Positions 58,748-64,000 of a DNA stretch of 64,000 nt are shown one piece after another. The notes below the pieces were generated by a model, which was given only the letters and a program-made list of their open reading frames with translations, had not been told where the DNA came from and made no database searches. This stretch comes from Salinisphaera orenii subsp. orenii MK-B5 (GTDB lineage Bacteria > Pseudomonadota > Gammaproteobacteria > Nevskiales > Salinisphaeraceae). The stretch spans positions 124,001 through 188,000 of the forward strand of contig NZ_AYKH01000001.1 in the NCBI RefSeq assembly GCF_003788635.1. The letters run 5' to 3'. The translations under genes and the position numbers were made by a program. Positions within the stretch are counted from its first letter, which is position 1. Every line of letters begins with the position of its first letter.

Positions 58748-59422
58748 CTAGGCAACTGCGGCCGCTTCAGCGCCCTGCACGACCCGCGCGCCGTCCGAAT
58801 CGACCGACGCCAGGGTGTAGTCGTCGGAGAGCAGCACACCGGCCCGCAGGCGGCGATGTTCACACTGCCATTTCTGATTGGCGAACATGGCGTCGAAGAA
58901 CTCGGGAACACGCCGGCCGCAGCGCGCCTGTTCGGCCAATGCCTCGGCGCGATCAATACCCGGCGCGTCTCCGCTGAGATGTGGCGAGTGCATGACCGCG
59001 CCCGCCGGCAACCGGACCGGCACGAAGTCGTTCTCGGCCTGATAGAGCAGACCGATCACACGCCCCTCGGCGGCACTGAACCCGGCATGCAGGACATAGC
59101 ATTCACGCAACGCGGGCTTGTAGTGATGGAAGATCCGCCGAAGCTCGTCGGTCGCATAGCCCGCCAGCCCGTCAATGTCGTCGCCGCGCTGATCGAGCAC
59201 ATGAAGCCACGCCATGCCGTACACGACCGATCCGGCGATCCCCATGAGCAGGCGCCGGTCCGGAAATACTTGAACCTTGCACGCCTCGCCGAGCGATTGC
59301 GCCCGAAAGACGTAATCGGATGCGGTGACATCCTTCGCCGGCATGCCGCGCGAGTCATACGTGGAATGATCCTGTGCCATCCAGGCACGGTCATCAGTAA
59401 TCAGGCAATTCAGGACCGTCAT
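58748..59422 (-). CDS. Phage accessory protein, possible Ntn-hydrolase fold
   Basis: A 224-residue soluble protein in the repeat-bounded cassette. It begins MTVLNCLITDDRAWMAQDHS; a Thr after the initiator Met, followed by an alternating hydrophobic strand and an acidic turn, resembles the start of proteasome-like Ntn hydrolases, with GIAGSVVYGMAWLH as a possible later glycine turn. This is a weak resemblance. No membrane segment. Nine bases from the upstream gene, so co-transcribed. Function unknown. Confidence 0.6.
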   Translation of the reverse strand: MTVLNCLITDDRAWMAQDHSTYDSRGMPAKDVTASDYVFRAQSLGEACKVQVFPDRRLLMGIAGSVVYGMAWLHVLDQRGDDIDGLAGYATDELRRIFHHYKPALRECYVLHAGFSAAEGRVIGLLYQAENDFVPVRLPAGAVMHSPHLSGDAPGIDRAEALAEQARCGRRVPEFFDAMFANQKWQCEHRRLRAGVLLSDDYTLASVDSDGARVVQGAEAAAVA

Positions 59423-59431
59423 AGAAACACC

Positions 59432-59794
59432 TCAAGTGAGTCGGGACGTGGATAGGCGGATCGTCAACGCTGTCCATGCCACTGTTGCTGCTAGGCCGCT
59501 CAAGCCGAGGAAACCAACACTGCCCGCAGCTGCAGCACCGGCCGCCGCAGAGCCAATCGCCGCAGCCGCCGCAACGACCAGGCCCGTCGGCACAGCCCGG
59601 ATCACCACATAATCGCCCTCGATGGGCTCATGCGTGGCGTACTGTTCGAGCGGGATCACGCGGTTGTTGACGATCACAATCGCGTGGCGCTCGGGCGGAA
59701 CCATGTCCGCCACGGTGCAACCCGTATCGACCGTCAAAACGTGGCGCGTGTCTTCGAGAACCACGGGATAGACTTCTGCCGTGAACGTACTCAT
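59432..59794 (-). CDS. Beta-grasp tail-tip protein fragment
   Basis: A 120-residue protein. Residues about 1-70 form a MoaD/ThiS-like beta-grasp pattern (VDTGCTVADMV, HAIVIVNNRVIPLEQYA, GDYVVIRAVPTG). Then come two Gly/Ala-rich membrane-like stretches (about 71-112). In siphophages this pair of regions forms the N-terminus of large tail-tip/host-specificity proteins or a small tip-assembly factor. Here the frame stops right after the hydrophobic part, so it is either the short form or a truncated larger protein. Confidence 0.65.
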   Translation of the reverse strand: MSTFTAEVYPVVLEDTRHVLTVDTGCTVADMVPPERHAIVIVNNRVIPLEQYATHEPIEGDYVVIRAVPTGLVVAAAAAIGSAAAGAAAAGSVGFLGLSGLAATVAWTALTIRLSTSRLT

Positions 59795-59822
59795 GGTCGC
59801 TCCATCAGCGAAACGAAATAGA

Positions 59823-59964
59823 TGCCGGCCACGCGGTCAGGAGGGCCCGTAGGCAAAAAAACCGCTGCCGGCCGTCGGGGTTTTGTCATGCACGGCACTC
59901 ACCGACTAATCCGTGTCCGTCCTAAGAGCTTTCGCCCGGGCGACGGCAACCCTCTCACTTGTTG
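59823..59964. repeat. Direct repeat copy B with terminator
   Basis: Partner of 58594-58736. Its right end covers the last codons and stop of the 64-residue gene at 59955. The same terminator-like core lies at about 59853-59885. Differences from copy A are single bases and a few small indels. Confidence 0.8.
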
Positions 59965-60149
59965 CGCTCGTAATACTCGACCATGCGGTCATAGACGCCG
60001 CGTATGGCGCGCTCCCGCACGTCGTCGGATTCAAAGGATTCATCCGCGATCTTGACGATCGCCAAGCCCAATATGGCGGCGGCGCTTTCGGGTTTCTCGG
60101 TGCGCAGCAGCTCCCGTGCAATCCAGCTCGCCCGCTGTTCGTACATCAC
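59955..60149 (-). CDS. Small phage protein after the tape measure
   Basis: A 64-residue charged helical protein (MMYEQRASWIARELL ... RGVYDRMVEYYERNK). It overlaps the tape-measure stop by 4 bases (ATGA), so it is translated with it. No known domain. Position suggests a tail accessory factor. Confidence 0.7.
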   Translation of the reverse strand: MMYEQRASWIARELLRTEKPESAAAILGLAIVKIADESFESDDVRERAIRGVYDRMVEYYERNK

Positions 60150-62551
60150 GCCGCTCCCTTGCGTTTGAGGTTGAAAATGTTCTGGAAACTGCGACTCATC
60201 GGGCCACGCTGGGCCATGTCGCTAACGACCACGCTCGTGATCTGATTCTCAAGCGTCTTCGCAAGGCTCTGCTGATCGCGTTGACGTTCTTCGCCCGTCT
60301 TGCCTTCGGCTTCGTTATAAGTCACGTACTGATTCACGACCGGGCCGCTATTCGAGCCACCTTGAGGAATCGCATGGTTGGGAATGACAGTCGTCGGCGT
60401 ACGCGGGACGATCAATTCCGGGCCGTTCTCGCCGACGATCGAACCCTTCCCGATAGGCGGATTGCCGCCCTTGGCGAAGAAGCCGCCGAACTGAGACTGG
60501 ACGCCCGTGCCGATGCCGCCGATGCCCGCGTCGGCAAACGACGTGCCGATGCTGGCCGAGCTGGGGCCAAACATGCTGCCGAACATGCCGCCGAGCGATT
60601 TGCCAGCGGCGCCCAGCAGGCCGCCGAGCTTGCCGTCGGACGCGAAGGAGTCACCCAGCAGCGCCCGGTTGAGCTGCGCCGCCTGCGCCTGCGCGGCCAT
60701 TTCGAGCAGCATATTGCTCCAGCTCTCGAGAATGCCGTCGAAGTTGCCCGCCAGGGTCTGCTTGAGCGTGCGGCCGAGCGTGTCCTGCACGTTACGCGCC
60801 GCCTGCTGGGCGAACTCACTCATGCGGTTGTATTGCTCGCCCGTCATCTGGGCCACTGCCTTGGCGCGCTCGGACTGGATACGGGCCAGCACCTCGGCCT
60901 TTTTGCCCGCATCGTTGTAGTAGAGCCGCGCATACTCGGCGAGCTTGTCGTACTTGGCCTTCACGGACTCGACCGTGCGGTTGCCCTGGTTGAATTGATC
61001 CAGGGCATCGCGGGCGCGATCGGACATGCTGTAGATTTCGGGCCGCTTCGGAACCTCGACGCGCTGAACGGACGTGCCGGAGGCGGTGCCGCCGGTCGGA
61101 GTCGTCGGCGTGGGCTTCGGCGGGCCACCGCCAAAGTCGGCCATATCAATGTCGCCGGACTTGAGCTGCTGGAGGCGTTTCCGCTCCTTGTATAGCCGCT
61201 GGCTGATATCGGCGAGCTTCGATTGATTCTCGATCGCCTGCCGGTCGTAATCGTTCGCCAGCTTCTGGCTGGTCGCCTGATTCGTGGTGGCGTCGGTCAC
61301 GAGCCGCCGCGACATGGCGACCTTTTCCATCTCCTGCGCCTGCTGCGAGACCTGTTCCTGCAGCTTCGTGACGACTTCCTGCTGCTGGAATATCGCGTTC
61401 TGGCGCTGTGCCTTGGTCAGCTCACCCCACTTGCGGGCGAGCGTGTCGATCTTGTTGGCCTGTTCGTTGACCTCGGAGCGGACATCGTTGGAGCTGCTGA
61501 TCCACTGATACGCGGCACTGGCGGCCAGCAACAGCACACCCGCCGGCCCGCCGAGCAGCGCCAGAGCACCCTTGAGGCCGCGTATCGCCACGGCCGCCGT
61601 TGAGGCCGCCACACCCGCGCTGCGGACCGCTGCGGCGGCACTCCGGGCGGCCAGAGCGAAGGCCGACCAGCCGACGTTCACCACGGCCGCGGTCAGGCGC
61701 GCACCGATGAGCGTTGCGGCGACCTCGACCACACGGATGATGCGGTCCATGTTCTCCACAACCGCCTGCGTGGCGCGGGTAAACGCTTTGGCGAAGGACT
61801 GGATTGTCGGGGCGAGCTCGACGATCAGGGCATTGATCACGCCCGTGATCGAGGCGCCCATCTGATCGAACGACCGGGCCGCGTCGGTGATCCGGTTGGT
61901 CTCGAACGCAGACAGGGCCGTATTCATCTCGACGGCTTCGCCGGCAAATCGCCGGAGCTCCGTCGCGCCCTCCCGTAGCAGCGGCAACAGCGCCGAGCTT
62001 TCAGAGGCCAGGCTCTCGAGGATGTAGACCTGTTGTGCCTTGGGCAGCCCCTTGATGGCCTCGCCGATGCGCGTGAGCTGATCGACGATACTCAGCTTTT
62101 GCAGTTTCTCGGCATCAAGGCCGATCTGCTGCAGGACTTCGTAGCCTTCGCCCGACTGCGACATGGCCGCTTCGCCGATGCGCTCCTGCAGATCCTTGAC
62201 CAGCCCCAGCGCGTCGTCGGCCTGACCGCCCACCATCGTTATCGCGTACTGGAGCTGCTGGAACTCGCCGGTTGCCACACCCGTGGCCTGCGCCATGGCG
62301 TTGGTACGCTGGACGGCCTGCGCCTGCTGGGACGCGAAGTAACCCAGCGCCGTGGCTGCGCCGCCCACGACCGTGCCGAGACGGGCGAACGTCCGCCCGA
62401 GTTGCCGCGCATCATCCGCGACCTTGCGAAAGTCACGCCGCGCCCGACGGGCAAAGCGTTCCATCTCGCTTTCGGCGCCTTTCAGATTCCGCGTGAACCC
62501 GCCCGTGCGGGCGATCAGGTCGATGCTGAGTGTGCCGAGACTGCCCGCCAT
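60146..62551 (-). CDS. Tail tape measure protein
   Basis: An 801-residue protein that sets tail length and is ejected with DNA. It has the typical N-terminus (LSIDLIARTGGFTRNLKGAE), a coiled coil (about 22-60), hydrophobic segments (about 305-345), a long charged coiled coil (about 370-460) and the lambda gpH-like C-terminal motif FFAKGGNPPIGKGSIVGENG. By the family rule of about 0.15 nm per residue the tail would be near 120 nm (estimate). It follows the gpGT end by one base. Confidence 0.92.
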   Translation of the reverse strand: MAGSLGTLSIDLIARTGGFTRNLKGAESEMERFARRARRDFRKVADDARQLGRTFARLGTVVGGAATALGYFASQQAQAVQRTNAMAQATGVATGEFQQLQYAITMVGGQADDALGLVKDLQERIGEAAMSQSGEGYEVLQQIGLDAEKLQKLSIVDQLTRIGEAIKGLPKAQQVYILESLASESSALLPLLREGATELRRFAGEAVEMNTALSAFETNRITDAARSFDQMGASITGVINALIVELAPTIQSFAKAFTRATQAVVENMDRIIRVVEVAATLIGARLTAAVVNVGWSAFALAARSAAAAVRSAGVAASTAAVAIRGLKGALALLGGPAGVLLLAASAAYQWISSSNDVRSEVNEQANKIDTLARKWGELTKAQRQNAIFQQQEVVTKLQEQVSQQAQEMEKVAMSRRLVTDATTNQATSQKLANDYDRQAIENQSKLADISQRLYKERKRLQQLKSGDIDMADFGGGPPKPTPTTPTGGTASGTSVQRVEVPKRPEIYSMSDRARDALDQFNQGNRTVESVKAKYDKLAEYARLYYNDAGKKAEVLARIQSERAKAVAQMTGEQYNRMSEFAQQAARNVQDTLGRTLKQTLAGNFDGILESWSNMLLEMAAQAQAAQLNRALLGDSFASDGKLGGLLGAAGKSLGGMFGSMFGPSSASIGTSFADAGIGGIGTGVQSQFGGFFAKGGNPPIGKGSIVGENGPELIVPRTPTTVIPNHAIPQGGSNSGPVVNQYVTYNEAEGKTGEERQRDQQSLAKTLENQITSVVVSDMAQRGPMSRSFQNIFNLKRKGAA

Positions 62552-62552
62552 G

Positions 62553-63190
62553 TCAGCTCACCAAACCCATCGATTCAAACGCGCCCAGCGCCTGCTCGAA
62601 GTCGATACCCGACGAACGATCCTGTGTCTTCGCCATGCCCGGCATGAAGTCGCTTGGTTCGGCCTTGCCGCCCAATGCCTGCACGATCATCGCCTGCACC
62701 CCGGCCAACTGGACTTCCAGCCGGGGCGCCGTCGCGATCGCGCCGTGCTTATTGCGGTAGGCCAGCCACATCATCGTTTCGGGATAGCTCAGGCGCTCGC
62801 GGGCTTCGGCGACCGTGCAGCCGAGGACTTGCGCGATTTCGAGCCAGAACTCGGTGCGGGCGTCGAGGCTTTTGGGTCGCCGGCATCCTCGCCCACGCCG
62901 TTGACTTCCATGACGTGCTCGGCGAACACCGTCGCAAGGTTCGGATCGAGGCTGTACGCCTGCTCATAGGTCAGCGCCTCGTCACCGTTGTCGCCCAGCC
63001 GAACCGCCTTGCTGATCATCTCGGCGGCCTGCGAGGCGTCCAGGTTCTCGCCGTTATAGATGCGATCCACATCGCCAAACGAGAGCTTGCGGACGTAGAA
63101 CGTGATCTCGCTGCCGTTCCAGTGCGCCATGCGCTGGGTCAGCTGCGATTCGACGATGCCGCCATTGGCCTTCAGGTCCTCGATATTCAT
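62553..63190 (-). CDS. Tail assembly chaperone gpGT (by -1 frameshift)
   Basis: The gpG frame (from 63190) meets the slippery heptamer C CCA AAA at 62870-62876. A -1 shift there continues as SLDARTEFWLEIAQVLG ... ARERLSYPETMMWLAYRNKHG to the stop at 62553, giving about 212 residues. The shifted part has the tail-chaperone T pattern (EFW...LSYPE...WLAY). This is the conserved lambda-type G/GT arrangement just before the tape measure, which the chaperone wraps during assembly. The start-less T frame confirms the shift. Confidence 0.87.
62789..63190 (-). CDS. Tail assembly chaperone gpG
   Basis: A 133-residue protein made when no frameshift occurs: MNIEDLKANGGIVESQLTQR, a helical middle (GENLDASQAAEMISKAVRLG) and a basic low-complexity tail after residue 107 (Ser/Pro/Lys-rich) that is merely the zero-frame reading past the slip site. 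Overlaps the tail tube stop by 4 bases. Confidence 0.87.
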   Translation of the reverse strand: MNIEDLKANGGIVESQLTQRMAHWNGSEITFYVRKLSFGDVDRIYNGENLDASQAAEMISKAVRLGDNGDEALTYEQAYSLDPNLATVFAEHVMEVNGVGEDAGDPKASTPAPSSGSKSRKSSAARSPKPASA

Positions 63191-63654
63191 GCGGCGCTCG
63201 CCTTGCTGACTTCGACTTCACCCGTGATCTGAATGCCGACAGAGGCACTCACGACGCTGTTCTGCTCGAAGGAGAACTCGACGCTGGTGATGAAGCCGTT
63301 GAACGCGATGCCGCTACGCGACGTGAACGTGAGCTTGTCTTCGGCGAAGGTGGGCTCTTCATCGCCGTCGGAAAAACCGATGGCCCAGGCGGCGGTCGTG
63401 CGGTTCTTGCGCATGGTCTCGAGCAGCATGTGCGACGTGTTGCCGGTATCGAACCGCACGTCGAAGCTCAATTCGCCGGGGCTCGACAGGCCGGGAATAT
63501 ACTGGCGGCTCTTGTCGCTGAGGCACGTCGTTTCGATCGATTCCTGCGTCGCGCCCGCACCGCTGATCGAGGTCGGACAGCCGATCTCGACCACCGACGG
63601 GGTGCCGGAATCGTCATGCACATAAAGGGCGGTTTCTTGCGTAGGCGTTGCCAT
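63187..63654 (-). CDS. Major tail tube protein
   Basis: A 155-residue beta-rich protein with the tail-tube pattern: ETTCLSDKSRQYIPGLSSPG, ELSFDVRFDTGN, AAWAIGFSDG and a final strand set FNGFITSVEFSFEQNSVVSA. Tail-tube hexamers of this type stack into a siphophage tail. No C-terminal Ig domain as in lambda gpV. Confidence 0.85.
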   Translation of the reverse strand: MATPTQETALYVHDDSGTPSVVEIGCPTSISGAGATQESIETTCLSDKSRQYIPGLSSPGELSFDVRFDTGNTSHMLLETMRKNRTTAAWAIGFSDGDEEPTFAEDKLTFTSRSGIAFNGFITSVEFSFEQNSVVSASVGIQITGEVEVSKASAA

Positions 63655-63664
63655 CGTGATTCAC

Positions 63665-64000
63665 CTATTCGGTCTGTTTGCGGATGCCATCCCAGAGGTC
63701 GTCTGCGAAGGCGTTGAGAGCTTCGGTCTGCTTGGTGTCGGCCGATCGGCGCAGCACCGGGTTGGCCTGAATCTGGCTGGTGCCGAGCAGCACGAACTTG
63801 GCGTAATGAAATGTTTCGCCCGGCTTGGAGTCCTTCACGCCGACGGCAACGCCCAGGTCGCCGCCGCTGGCCTTAACGGCGCGCTTGGGCAGCGATCGCG
63901 TGGTGATCTGCTTCCACACCCGGTCAGGCGTTTCCGGCCGGTCGAATTGCTTGGCCTGTCGCCGCGCCTCGGCCTGTATGGGCTTGGCGGCGGCGCGCAG
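63665..64000 (-). CDS. Tail completion protein (HK97 gp10-like), partial
   Basis: 112 codons of a frame entering from the right edge: LRAAAKPIQAEARRQAKQFD, then KASGGDLGVAVGVKDSK, HYAKFVLLGTSQIQANPVLRR and a C-terminal helix ALNAFADDLWDGI. This is the HK97 gp10-like pattern (helix, strands, YAxFxxxGT, PxLRR, C-terminal helix). The start lies beyond 64000. It is 10 bases upstream of the tail tube gene. Confidence 0.82.
   Translation of the reverse strand: MRAAAKPIQAEARRQAKQFDRPETPDRVWKQITTRSLPKRAVKASGGDLGVAVGVKDSKPGETFHYAKFVLLGTSQIQANPVLRRSADTKQTEALNAFADDLWDGIRKQTE

Larger units (their letters stand above)
57649..64000 (-). mobile_element. Late end of a siphophage-like prophage (partial)
   Basis: From tRNA-Asn to the right edge, all genes read leftwards and are phage-type: tail completion, tail tube, gpG/gpGT, tape measure, small tail protein, beta-grasp tail-tip fragment, accessory genes. 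Integrase and head genes, if present, lie beyond 64000. Between the tape measure and the tRNA only 2.5 kb remain, so the usual long tail-tip and fibre genes are absent here. Confidence 0.82.

Noticed and set aside
58594-59964. Repeats considered as insertion-sequence ends
   Set aside because: They are direct, not inverted, and no transposase is encoded between them.
62553-62774. Separate 73-residue gene before the tape measure
   Set aside because: It is the end of the frameshifted gpGT; the upstream part of the same frame is conserved and has no start of its own.

Overview
The window is a GC-rich chromosomal segment of a gammaproteobacterium. The gene orders thrS-infC-rpmI-rplT-pheS-pheT-ihfA-merR, rpoE-mucA-mucB-mucD, lepA-lepB-rnc-era-recO-pdxJ and rlmD-x-cysM are typical of Pseudomonas-like and Chromatiales/Salinisphaera-like bacteria; I favour a Salinisphaera-like halophile, but that is inference from gene order and composition.

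Layout. 1-3.6 kb: mfd on the plus strand. 3.9-17.8 kb: a long, tightly overlapped minus-strand run, lepA -> lepB -> DUF4845 -> rnc -> era -> recO -> pdxJ -> cysM -> exonuclease-like -> rlmD -> CYTH -> L,D-transpeptidase -> nagZ -> mscS -> hpt -> methylthioinosine phosphorylase. 17.9-21.7 kb: the extracytoplasmic stress operon rpoE-mucA-mucB-mucD, ending in a clear terminator. 21.9-23.6 kb: nadB. 23.6-29.6 kb: a succinate dehydrogenase operon with its assembly factors (SdhAF4-like, sdhC, D, A, B, sdhE, ygfX) plus a secreted hydrolase, with ygfZ divergent to it. 30.5-36.1 kb: lysS, prfB (with the +1 programmed frameshift), ompA, a conserved hypothetical and gluQ.

36.3-46.8 kb: a 10.4-kb element in tRNA-Pro(GGG), bounded by a perfect 45-bp duplication of the tRNA 3' part. 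It carries an integrase, an AlpA/MerR-type regulator, a zinc-finger primase piece, a P4-type primase-helicase, a large terminase, an HNH nuclease, an HK97 capsid, a prohead protease, an adaptor, a head-closure protein and a portal. It has no tail or lysis genes. This is the layout of a capsid-forming phage satellite rather than a full prophage. Beside its right attachment site lie two identical 28-bp repeats, 61 bp apart, that look like a one-spacer type I-E CRISPR array.

47.2-57.4 kb: merR, ihfA, pheT, pheS, rplT, rpmI, infC (ATC start), thrS, tRNA-Val and uvrB. 57.6 kb to the end: tRNA-Asn and the late end of a siphophage-like prophage read leftwards (tail completion, tail tube, gpG/gpGT with a -1 frameshift, tape measure, a small beta-grasp tail-tip fragment, a two-gene cassette between about 140-bp direct repeats, a self-contained lipoprotein unit and an HTH protein). 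This second element supplies tail-type genes that the satellite lacks, but its own tail-tip module seems to be missing.
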